Shown here: in pieces, positions 19,719 through 29,388 of the stretch
How the letters are laid out: each line of letters opens with the position of its first letter
How positions within the stretch are numbered: position 1 is the first letter of the stretch
DNA from: Nemertoderma westbladi
Taxonomy: Eukaryota > Xenacoelomorpha > Nemertodermatida > Nemertodermatidae
NCBI GenBank assembly: GCA_032718475.1
Contig: JAUCBJ010001878.1
Span: 1-39,402 of the forward strand
Length of the DNA: 39,402 nucleotides
Direction: 5' to 3'
The notes under the pieces: model-generated
The model's input: the letters and a program-made list of their open reading frames with translations, nothing else
Told to the model about the DNA's origin: nothing
Database searches by the model: none
Program-made: the position numbers and the translations under genes

Positions 19719-22022
19719 TTAACGCGTAAAACTTTCTTGGGCCATCATGTTATTTAATATCGAGTTATCGGTATATAAATTTCTCGGATTATTATCAAGT
19801 CTATATGGAATATCATTGTCAACAGGTTTATAATTACCCTTAATAGGGTTTACTATAGGAGTTTCCACTTCACTAGCAGTATACATGCGTGTAGGCTCCA
19901 CACCTTGCGCATGAAATACTTCAGACCTAACAGGTTGACACATTGTTACAGGGGGTGGTGGTATACCCCTTTGTGTATTTACTAATTTATCGCGTTCTAA
20001 CGCGATACTTTGCTGCACTTCTTGCAACTCTAACCTACTTTCCCTTACTGTGCCCTTGAACTGCTGAACAGTCTCCTGCATCTGCCCGAGCAGGAGATCC
20101 ATCCCCCGCCGTCTCTCATCCACCCACTCGACCGCCGAAGCGGGAGCCGCCAACGTAGTAGCGGGTGGATGGGGAACAACAGGCGACAAATCATTGATAT
20201 TTCGCTCGGAGTCCAGAACAGGAACTGTCTCATGGGCTGTTCTGCTGGGCACAGGTAGCTTAGTGCTATGCAAAGGGAATTTAGAGGTAGGTTCTGGGAG
20301 TACAGGTGTCTCTATCACCGAAGGGGTGGCTTCGAGAACAGGCCTAATTATTTCAGGCTCATCTACTATAGTAGGGAGTCTTTCTATTTTAATTATTTGG
20401 TCTGTGGGTTCTGTACTACCTAAGTCTGTGTTAGTTAGTTGCTTTCTAACAGCTGGGGGCAAATCAGGCAATTTCTGACGGTGGGACATTCTTCTACGCC
20501 TACTTAGACGAGATCTATTTCCTCCGCCTTCAAGATCGGTGGTATCACCTTCATCAGATGATGTATATCCCTGTCTTTTGGGAGTAGATCGACTCATCAT
20601 CTGCATTTGACTAGCTGTTAACTGTTTATTTATGCAGTCTTGATTCTCTTGAATATTTTCCAACTCTAGTTGGGCGATCTCTTCAGACGCTCTCCGTTCT
20701 GCTTCTGCCGCTGCCACTGCCGCTTTTCTTTCCACTTCGGCTGCTTTTCTTTCCGCTTCTGCCTCTGCCGCTGCCGCTTTTCTTTCCACCTCTACCGCCT
20801 TTCTTTCCGCTTCTGCCGCTGCCACTGCTGCTGCCACTGCCGCTGTCTTTCTGTCTTCTATACGTTTTTTCTTTACTTGTTCTTCTTGGACTCTAGCGAT
20901 GCGGAGGCGTTCATCAAATTTAGCTTGGTTCGCAGCTATCATATCCGCATCGATTGCGTCCAATACAAGCTTGGCTCTTTCACTATTAGGGCGAAGTCCA
21001 GACAGCCGTCTCCTCAACTCTTCGTCACCTACAAATTGTTGATAGTCTGACAGATAGATGTCAATAGCGTCCCTCTCATGCGGTTTCTCTGCCGTCGCTT
21101 CACTTTCCACTTGGGAAAATGTAGCGTCTGTTGATTCTCCATGGATTGAGCGCTCAGCCAGCTGAGATTTCCACTGGGCAGTTCCTTGAACTTGGAGACT
21201 TACCCGCTGAAACCAAGTCTTTACGGCAACTTGCAACGACGTGTCTTGTCTTCTTTTCGAAGCCTCCTCAAAGGCCGATAAGATTAGTCTGATTCGTAGA
21301 ATTCTTTCTCTAACTTGATAAAGCAGCTCTCCCTGCTCTTGAGGTCCTTGGGGTTGTCGAAACAGTTGTTCCTTTAATCGCTCCATAGAGCTGAAGAATC
21401 CCTGTACGTATCCTGCTGCTGACCTCTTCCACACAGCTGGATCGCTGGTTTCTTTTGTCACTCCCATCCTGTGTATGTCTTCCCAGGCAGCTTCCGATAA
21501 GTCAAACGGGAGTCCGGGTCCGGGGAAGTTCCATTGCGACTCGACAATAGACTTCAGTTCTTCCCTTGTGTATCCCGCATAACTATCCTTGGTCGATCGC
21601 TTACTTCTCGCCCAATCAATCTGGTGTTCCTCCACCGCAATCAATACCCTAGTGAGTACGGCTGCAGGAAGGATGAGAAGGGGATCCGAATAAACCGCAT
21701 CTGCCATCTTAGCTCCGCGCTCGGGTGTCAGCTCTACAGTATCCGCACTACTGGAGCTGTCGGGCCGCTGAGAAATAAGTTCTCGGCTCGAGTGTTGCTG
21801 CTGTTCCGCTGCTTCTTGGTCCCGCTTGACCTGAGCTCGAGTGCCTATGATAGACCTACGGTGTTGGACTAGCCTAGGGTCTGATACTACTACTGGAGGG
21901 ATGATCTTTCTTACAGTAGGAGGTGAGTTGAACTTCGGTCTCACACGTTCCACACTCCTGCCTGGGTCACAGATGGTTGTATCTAGGAGACTGTCTGACA
22001 GGTTTTGCTTTGTGTCAGACAT
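19719..22022 (-). CDS. Upstream coiled-coil ORF of the BEL/Pao element
   Basis: This 767-residue ORF lies upstream of the gag-protease ORF, in the same frame, and is separated from it by a single TAA. I recognise no catalytic motif. It has a basic, proline-containing N-terminus, a helical middle part, and an Ala/Glu/Lys-rich coiled coil (about residues 385-455) built from AEAERKAAEVERKA-like units. A Ser/Arg patch (SRLSRRRRMSHRQK) and a second helical stretch (MDLLLGQMQETVQQFKGTV) follow. DUF1759 gag proteins often carry a long coiled-coil N-terminus, so the two ORFs may be one polyprotein split by a nonsense change, or two proteins linked by readthrough or reinitiation. The N-terminal Met is the first in the frame after upstream stops. 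Confidence 0.75.
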   Translation of the reverse strand: MSDTKQNLSDSLLDTTICDPGRSVERVRPKFNSPPTVRKIIPPVVVSDPRLVQHRRSIIGTRAQVKRDQEAAEQQQHSSRELISQRPDSSSSADTVELTPERGAKMADAVYSDPLLILPAAVLTRVLIAVEEHQIDWARSKRSTKDSYAGYTREELKSIVESQWNFPGPGLPFDLSEAAWEDIHRMGVTKETSDPAVWKRSAAGYVQGFFSSMERLKEQLFRQPQGPQEQGELLYQVRERILRIRLILSAFEEASKRRQDTSLQVAVKTWFQRVSLQVQGTAQWKSQLAERSIHGESTDATFSQVESEATAEKPHERDAIDIYLSDYQQFVGDEELRRRLSGLRPNSERAKLVLDAIDADMIAANQAKFDERLRIARVQEEQVKKKRIEDRKTAAVAAAVAAAEAERKAVEVERKAAAAEAEAERKAAEVERKAAVAAAEAERRASEEIAQLELENIQENQDCINKQLTASQMQMMSRSTPKRQGYTSSDEGDTTDLEGGGNRSRLSRRRRMSHRQKLPDLPPAVRKQLTNTDLGSTEPTDQIIKIERLPTIVDEPEIIRPVLEATPSVIETPVLPEPTSKFPLHSTKLPVPSRTAHETVPVLDSERNINDLSPVVPHPPATTLAAPASAVEWVDERRRGMDLLLGQMQETVQQFKGTVRESRLELQEVQQSIALERDKLVNTQRGIPPPPVTMCQPVRSEVFHAQGVEPTRMYTASEVETPIVNPIKGNYKPVDNDIPYRLDNNPRNLYTDNSILNNMMAQESFTR
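20670..20870 (-). repeat. Ala/Glu coiled-coil coding repeats
   Basis: Imperfect units encoding AEAERKAAEVERKA lie within the upstream BEL/Pao ORF. On the + strand they appear as repeated TTTCTTTCC.CTTC.GC words. Confidence 0.75.
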
Positions 22023-22164
22023 GTTTGTTTGTACAGTTGAATGCCTACTGCTATATTACAGTTTAAGCAAGTCTAGTAATTCAGTATCACCGTTAGCCTA
22101 GTAATTAATTACCGATATCGTTACTCTATGTAACGTGATATATATACAATATATTAGAGTACCG

Positions 22165-22410
22165 GTATATACTTATAGTATATATAAGTATTATTACAGA
22201 CTAGGTTTGTCACAGAATACCGGTATATAATTTCAGCACAAATATATATAAATATATAATAGGCCTATCGTGAATACCGGTATACAGCTTACACTTATAG
22301 TATATATATAAGTATTATTACAGACTAGAATTAATTACAGAATACCGGTATAATTTCAGCCTAAATTTATAGAAATAAATATAATAAGCCTATTGTAAAT
22401 ACCGGTATGT
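22165..22410. repeat. Two diverged tandem units of about 120 bp
   Basis: Each unit contains ACTTATAGTATATA then AAGTATTATTACAGACTAG, followed by AATACCGGTATA, AATTTCAGC and an ATACCGGTAT near its end. The unit starts are at about 22171 and 22291. Confidence 0.8.
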
Positions 22411-23370
22411 CAATTATTTTAGAATAATTGAATTTCTGAATTTTTGGGGTTACTTGGTTACTTTACTTTACTTGATTACCGTTATTTAAGCAGTGGTCCA
22501 ACTGATATTAAGACCTAATTGATGTATGACAGGCCTACTATTTATAAATCGGTTTGAGTTGATTTATAATATATATATACCCATATAATGGGTTTTGTCA
22601 ATATTTGAAATAAATGTTATTATTTCTGGGAAGGAGTCACTACACAGAAGCTGTGCGCTCTCAGTGAAATGCCACTTGTTGGACACTAAAACAAATAATT
22701 CTAATTTACCTAAGTTACTAAATACTACAAATTACGTACAATTCGGGGTGAGATTACAATCTCTAAATAAATACAAAAATTACACGTACGAATTTTTAGG
22801 GTAATTTTACAAGAAGTCTACAAACCAGCCTAACAAAGGGTTAGAATATCTTATCTACCGTTATTACAACGGACAGGGTACTACGGTATTTGAAAATAAC
22901 AAAGCAGTAGTAAATATACTGCATTGTCCAGATAGGAAAAATACCACCGTCTGACGACTTATAGCCGTATCGCATTAAGTACTACGTTATGTTTCACAGA
23001 GTGTTCCTACCTAGAAGTTAATTACCGCGGTCTACCAGAACCAACGTGCCTATTAACCACTTTACAACACAAATATACTGCCTACACACTAATTACCTTC
23101 GGAAAGCACTGTACACTAAACCCTAAATTAAGTACAAGTACTTATACAACAAATAATCAGCAGTTAGAAATACTTGTACAGCTAAAAGAACCACGGTATC
23201 TGCTGGAGTGACCAGGGCACAAAATCACCAGTCTTTACCTACGCCAAGCAGCCCTGATGTAGTACCGGGGTTAATTTAACTATAACGGTATGTACAACAA
23301 GCATAATTACTGTAGGAATAAACTTGGGGATATGAATGTTGCGAATAATCGCATAAACTCTGAATAATAA

Positions 23371-23859
23371 ATATTACGCTACGCGTACAGACTACTCAAA
23401 CAAAATACAGACCAAACGCTGGCAGACTACTATTAAGCCTAAACAAACTACAGTATATGCAGACTCCGAAATGGTTAGTTAGTATGCGTTCTAACCGAGT
23501 AGTACGACTTATTCTTTCAGGGGGATTTACCTCACAGCACTGGAAGCCCCTACGTTCCTAACTAGTACTTTATCGGACATACACTCTACACACACCGCAA
23601 TCTCTTCAGACCTAACAACAGCCAGACAACAATCCAGCCTACAAATTATCTAAATAAGAAATATTACGCTACCCGTACAGACTACACATACAAAATACAG
23701 ACCAAACGCTGGCAGACTACTATCAAGCCCAAACAAACTACAGTATATGCAGACTCCGAAATGGTTAGTTAGTATGCGTTCTAACCGAGTAGTACGACTT
23801 ATTCTTTCAGGGGGATTGACCTAACAACACTGGAAGCCCCTACGTTCCTAACTAGTACT
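23371..23859. repeat. Direct repeat of about 200 bp at 290 bp offset
   Basis: 23371-23569 and 23661-23859 are almost identical, sharing for example GACCAAACGCTGGCAGACTA, ATGGTTAGTTAGTATGCGTT and AAGCCCCTACGTTCCTAACT. The 91 bases between them are unrelated. A pyrimidine run with CAG (TTATTCTTTCAG) in each copy resembles a splice acceptor. Confidence 0.9.
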
Positions 23860-24025
23860 ACTAGTACTAAAAAACCAGGGCTGCAGTCCCTGATTAAATA
23901 TTAAGGCCTACCGGTATATAATTATCAAAATCGAATAATACTGCTGTACCTGTACTGCTATAAGTACCGGTCCGGGTGATTAGGTAGTCAGGCCTACTAG
24001 GTACCGGTCGACCGGTACTTCAGCT

Positions 24026-24150
24026 TTATTGCCTACTGCAATACAGAAGCAATAACTGTTATTGTTCTTACCAGAACAATATTAAACTGTATTTATTGCC
24101 TACACTGCAATCAGATGATCATAACTGTTATTGTTCGTGCTTTCAGACCT
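24026..24150. repeat. Short tandem duplication, about 66 bp unit
   Basis: TTTATTGCCTAC followed by CTGCAAT and ATAACTGTTATTGTTC occurs twice in a row (from about 24026 and 24092). Confidence 0.75.
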
Positions 24151-25140
24151 TTAGCAGTTTAACCTGCCAAATTTAGATGTCTTCTAGATTATAAATCGAC
24201 TTTAGCCTATGACAAGTATTTGATACACTACATTAGCCGAAGCCAGTCTATGCGCGACCATTCACCCGCTGGATATACCCGGGAGACTGGATTCGGAAGC
24301 TTTGACCTTATTGCGGTGTAGGCCTACTGTATTATTCAACTGATCGTTAATATATAATTTCTGACAAATATTATTCACTTTCGGGAAATATTAACAGTTC
24401 CTTTAGGACGTGGCGCTCTAAATATGTAGACAGAGTTATGACTTACACTAGACACAACGGGATGGCTATGGATTCACGTATAAAGCGCATTCTTTAGGAG
24501 ATGCTTTGTTATCAGTCACAATCATGCACACTACCGCACAATACTGCATACTGATCTGCCAACCTTCACTAATTTTAGTCACATATAAAGAGAACAGCAA
24601 CCGACTCATGTAGTGCCTATGAAATAGCATTAGATTCACTCCAAAACCAATATAATGTAAGTCGCAATTGTTATATGTAACCGGTCTCTCACCTTCAGTA
24701 TATCAAGAAGATTGGGGGTTTTATGATTATTCACCGATATTATCCAAATATAATAATATTCCATCAACTGATATAATTAATAACAGACAGTAAATAGCAG
24801 TAAAAATGCGGTGTTTGTAGTTGACAATATGATTTGCATTGATAGGATCAGATTGTTTGGATTGATAACAGTTATACGTTTCTATGATCAAGCCTACTAA
24901 TGTTTGGCTAAAGCCTGAAACCACAGAAATTCCAAAGCCGGTCTTCTGGCATCAGGAAAAAAGGTAAACATAAACCGTAATGCATTGCGCGATTTCCCGG
25001 AGGTTTCTGTACAAATAACAGGAGAATCGCTCTGATTGGTTGTCCGAACAAAGGAACAAAGAAAAAGCTACATGTGTACATATCAGCTGTTAGCTGTCGT
25101 CATAGTAACTACACTGTGTCAAGAGGATTTTAGCGTATTG

Positions 25141-25264
25141 CGACATAAAATTGCTAGTTATGTCCGCTAAAGTACACATACAGTTATACAGTTACACATA
25201 CACATACATTTATGTCCACTAAAACACCGGTACAGTAAGGAAACGGCTTTTTATGTCCGTTAAA
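25141..25264. promoter_or_regulatory. Repeated TTATGTCC motif upstream of the recombinase remnant
   Basis: TTATGTCCGCTAA (25158), TTATGTCCACTAAA (25210) and TTATGTCCGTTAAA (25251) are direct copies. An inverted partial copy, CGACATAAAA, lies at 25141. They are within 185 bases of the recombinase-like ORF start. They could be element-end or recognition sequences, or chance AT-rich similarity. Confidence 0.35.
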
Positions 25265-25323
25265 CCAACTACAGAGTACTTTGCGGGGAAAATAACCAGC
25301 TAATTCCGCAAAAGCTTTTACAA

Positions 25324-26397
25324 ATGAAGAAAGCCCGTTTTAAGAAAGTTGATGAACTTCCACTTACAGAGAATATCGTTTCATTACACAATTATATTAA
25401 TGTAAAGATAGAATCAATATTGTTAATGGAACCTTCAGAACGGGATAGACGGAACACTCAGCTTGTTACAATGGGACACTTGTTGTTGTTTAATGGTAAG
25501 AGAATTAAAGAAGTAATGAACCTAAAGTGCGGTGTTGTAAAAGCGGGGTTAAATATAGATATTACAGCCCAAACCACAAGCGAAGTAATGGATTCGTTGA
25601 CAGACATTGAGAAGCAATTGGCCAAACGGGTTGGCCTTATTGTGACCAGAGGTAAGGCCAGATAATGAAGTACCCATATTGGTACTTTTAACTATGTATG
25701 TCTTGATTTAGAAGAGGATGGTCTTCTTTTTCAATCGAAAGGGGAAAATCCTCTGAGAGGGGACAAAGCTTTAGACCAGTTGGCTAATATGGCAGGGTGC
25801 CAACATCCACATCTTATTCGGTCAATGCCATTGAGGAAATACTGTGCCACAGTGTGCCAAATAATTAATCTTAATAAATCTGAAAAGGAATGGTTGTCAC
25901 ACCATTTGGGTCACTCCTTAGATGTGCACGCAAAATTTTACAGATTGCATGATGATATGATTGAAGTAAGCCAAGTCTCGAAGCTGATGTTAGCGATAAG
26001 CCAAGGGAAAGTGGCAGAATTACGTGGTAAATCCCTGCCAGATATCCAAATAAGCCTACCATCCATTTGTGAAGAAGAACGCCAAGAAAAGGGAGGTATT
26101 GATGATCTCAATGAGGGTCGGGATATCATAGATGATGAAGTCACAGAAAGAAGTTATTTTAAAGAAGATTTAGAAGAACTGGAGGAATTGAATCAAAACT
26201 AATTAGATTCGCCCAAACCAAAGAACAAAGAAAGGAAAGAAACAAAGAAACAAAGAAGGGATAAGTCAGTACCATCCCCTTCCCAGAAACATGACATTAC
26301 TGCATTTCAAGCAGAATACACAGAATTTAGTAGGTTTGCATGGCAGATGATTAAATTGAAAATATATAATTTCATTCAACGAGGACGCAATTCATAA
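25324..26397 (+). pseudogene. Tyrosine-recombinase-like (Crypton-type?) gene, broken
   Basis: The first ORF (25324-25665) carries a Box I-like segment, LLLFNGKRIKEVMNL, with the expected Arg at residue 60. The second ORF (25780-26202) carries PLRKYCATVCQI (R19), HHLGHSLDVH (H45) and FYR (Y54), which match Box II Arg, the LGH His and the nucleophilic Tyr of phage-integrase-fold recombinases. In place of the first His of HxxR there is Met. The segment 25666-25779 contains a frameshift after GKAR (the next frame reads NEVPILV) and looks shortened. After the TAA at 26200-26202 the same frame stays open to 26397 with a Lys-rich stretch, so that stop is probably a mutation too. Similar proteins are widespread in fish, coral and echinoderm genomes; a Crypton or other YR element is my best guess. 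Confidence 0.65.
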
Positions 26398-28450
26398 ACG
26401 GAGAGCACACTTAATGAAACGTGAACACCTTAATATTTACTGCCCAATATTATAATGCATGATAGCCGGCAAGCAGCTCTGTTGTATATTGCAACGGATG
26501 GATGGTAGACTATACTGTACCGAAAGCAATAATAACATTCTAACTATTATATATTATCGTACACACAATATTTCAAGATGTAACTTCTGTGTAGAGTATT
26601 TTGCAGCACTTTTTTATATAACAGCAGCCCCATGGAATATTTTTATTCCAAAATTACAAGTTTTAAAAAACGACTTCTAACGAGAAACTGCATATAAAAC
26701 ATTTAGTTGTCATAAATATTGTGATATTTATGGTTCACATTCTTAAATTTAGTAAAATATGAACTGAAGTTAGAATTCCAACAGACGTCAGAATATGAAC
26801 TGAGGCTGAGAATTTGAGTTAGAAAACTCTATTCTTTAACAGATTTTCATTGCCTAAAAAAAACAATATTTGCATGATTCAGTTATTGAAACTATTTACC
26901 GTATGAAATAAATGTAAGTGCAAATTATATTTAAATTAACCTAATATGATGTTAGTAAGGTATTTTATAATTACACCAAAATCGCTAAATAAATGTGAAC
27001 ATTTTGGAATTAAATTTATATTCCACCATGTGTACTGAAGTTGATATTTCTTTTATGTTATTACATTTTTGTTGGTTATGCTACCGAAAAACAGGTATAT
27101 TAACCTGTAAGAGAAAGGTTGACGTATTATAAGAAGATTTTTGCTGTTTTTTTTACCGGAATACAAATAATTTTTGAAACAAATCCACATATATTTCATT
27201 TTTATTTCAATATTTCAGTTACCTATATAGAATGTTAGGTGTAGGTAATTTAAAAGTATTCTTCTACGTCACCTTATTTGGTTTTACCTTTCTTAAGACA
27301 ACACACAAAGTTATTTACTTCTCATAACATCCAACAATATTATTTACTTTCCTTAACATCCAACACATTTAATACATAAAACACAGGGGTATTTATCTTA
27401 ACATAAAACTTGTGCAACTTATCTTAACACCACACAGGCACACCTACACACACATAATTTTTTGTAAATCTGCTAGGTGGCGTACGCTATTTTTCACACA
27501 ACTTGTCAAACCATACTTTTGTTCACGAAAAATAATATTCGTTACAGAGATTCCCGATTCCAAAAATCTCATTGTAAACTAATGTTAGCACAAGTCGTGA
27601 AGTGTAGTAATTTGTGAAGAGAAGTGTTGTAAATTCCTGTAAATTGTTAGCAGAAGTATTATTTCCCAAGAGCAACACATATACTGCACACTACAGTATG
27701 TTTAAATCTTACTTGTTATATAGAATTGTACTTTAAGCAAGCAAGCCACACAGAGAGATACTGTACTATAAGTCTATGTGTCAACAAATAAAGTATTCTT
27801 GTTAATTAATGGCACGTAAGTAGCCTACAATAATTATAGGAACTAGCATTATTGGTATGGCATACAAATAAATAGACGAACGGTAATATTTGTATCATGA
27901 TGGCTATACTTTACTACACATTAGTTATTTGCGTATTAATTGCTTTTACACTCTTACAACGGTAACTGTGCCTAACTCCTCCACTGTAACTGTACATACA
28001 TTACGTATTACTACGTAGTACTGAACCGGGTCGTAATGTACAGTAGATTGTTTATTAATCAAACAAAATATATTACACAGTGCCGTCAATAATCCATCTG
28101 ATATGCCCAGTTAGCATACTGTAGGCGAGTTTGCTAATTTTGTTAATTAATATACTGTTGAAAAATTAGCAGAATACACAGTATTACAAGATTATACGGT
28201 ACAGTATTACAGTTACAGTATATTACTAACTAACTTAATCATATAAAATCTCATTATCATTAATTATCATTAAGACATTGCACGCTTATTTTCTACATTA
28301 AGTACATTAGCAATGGGTGATGTCTGAATACTGTAGTTAATTTCAATAGTTAACAATATTACTGTAAACTACTTTAACTTTACTGAAATTAATTAGAAAC
28401 TCAACAAAATATAGTATAAATAATATAAACAACTGTCGCCGAATATAATA
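26398..28450. other. AT-rich gene-free stretch upstream of the phospholipid phosphatase
   Basis: No gene is recognised. Near 27285-27450 there is CTTAACA/ACACA-rich sequence similar in style to 14560-14900, ending in a weak CTCF-like word at 27470-27483. Confidence 0.5.
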
Positions 28451-29347
28451 ATGGATAAATTTATGTTTTTATTTATTCTCGATGTTATTATCGTGATTGG
28501 AACAATAGTTGCTGTAGGAATGCTGCATTTCTTCGTCAAACCGCTCTCCATCGGATTCTTTTGTAACGACAATAATATTCGATATCCATTGAAACCGAAC
28601 TCCGTCAGCACAGCAGCACTGTTCGCATTCCCAGCGGTTGTAATGCTACTAATCATCGTGATGGAATGTTATAAATCGCGCAGACCTCGCCGAACCACCG
28701 TTTCTAATGTCCCAAATACAGGATCGCGTCGCCTTTGCGGGGGGACTACAATATACCAGATATACATATTAGTTGGTATATTTATTTTCGGAACTTTCGC
28801 TACCAGCGGCATTACACTGATAGGTAAACACACAGCGGGTGGGCTGCGACCCCACTTTATAGCCGCGTGTAGACCAGACGCAGAACAGTTCCGTTGCCTC
28901 GGAGACAACCAGACAATGTATGGCCTCGATATTTGTCGAGGAAATCCAGCTGATATTCGCCAAGCTCTGCAATCCTTCCCCTCGGGACACAGTTCTATAT
29001 CTTTCTACGCATCAACATATTTTATAGCCTATATTCAATACCGGTTTCCATGGAATCGGCCAAGTGTACTCCGCCCCATTCTCCAAATAGTTTCTTTCAC
29101 CTTTGCATTCTGGGTCTCATTGACACGAATCACCGATTATTGGCATCTTGGCAGTGATGTTTTGGCAGGTTGTTTACTTGGGGCTGTAATGGCGGCTGTG
29201 TGTTTTAGATGGAGTCAGCTATGGATCGATCCTTCGACCATTCAAACCCGTCAGTCCAAGGTTATAAATAGGGTGGCGTCCTCGTTGGGTAATGGCGGGG
29301 AAACGCAAGAGTCACAAAATCGGAATTCGATAGGTATGATTTGTTAA
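28451..29347 (+). CDS. Phospholipid phosphatase (PAP2/LPP family), single exon
   Basis: This 298-residue membrane enzyme of the PLPP1/2/3 family dephosphorylates lipid phosphates such as phosphatidic acid, lysophosphatidate or sphingosine-1-phosphate at the plasma membrane or ER lumen side. The three phosphatase signatures are intact: C1 K126-x6-R133-P134 (KHTAGGLRP), C2 SFPSGHSS (H180) and C3 TRITDYWHLGSD with R226, H232 and D236. C3 starts with Thr instead of the usual Ser. Hydrophobic segments near residues 5-27, 52-72, 101-124, 183-198, 208-224 and 236-252 give the six-pass layout. NQT at 153 is a glycosylation site in the expected luminal loop. The length equals the family norm. Vertebrate relatives are split into about six exons, so a one-exon gene suggests a retrocopy or intron loss. 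The frame is clean, which argues for constraint. Confidence 0.93.
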   Translation: MDKFMFLFILDVIIVIGTIVAVGMLHFFVKPLSIGFFCNDNNIRYPLKPNSVSTAALFAFPAVVMLLIIVMECYKSRRPRRTTVSNVPNTGSRRLCGGTTIYQIYILVGIFIFGTFATSGITLIGKHTAGGLRPHFIAACRPDAEQFRCLGDNQTMYGLDICRGNPADIRQALQSFPSGHSSISFYASTYFIAYIQYRFPWNRPSVLRPILQIVSFTFAFWVSLTRITDYWHLGSDVLAGCLLGAVMAAVCFRWSQLWIDPSTIQTRQSKVINRVASSLGNGGETQESQNRNSIGMIC

Positions 29348-29382
29348 GATTCCATTGAATTATATTTTATTAGTTTAATTTA

Positions 29383-29388
29383 AATAAA
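29383..29388 (+). terminator. Polyadenylation signal of the phospholipid phosphatase
   Basis: AATAAA lies 35 bases after the stop codon and is the first canonical signal there. A U-rich element is not obvious. No poly(A) tract that would mark a recent retrocopy is seen. Confidence 0.5.

Larger units (their letters stand above)
22023..24700. other. Gene-free region upstream of the BEL/Pao ORFs; possible leader or LTR
   Basis: On the minus strand this is 5' of the retroelement, so its leader and 5' LTR would be expected here. I could not find LTR ends, a primer binding site or a matching 3' LTR. It holds three sets of direct repeats (listed separately) and many ACCGGT and AGGCCT words, and no gene. 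Confidence 0.5.

Noticed and set aside
28412-28424. TATAAATAAT as the TATA box of the phospholipid phosphatase
   Set aside because: It is only about 30 bases before the ATG, which would leave almost no 5' leader. The composition is AT-rich, so chance is likely.
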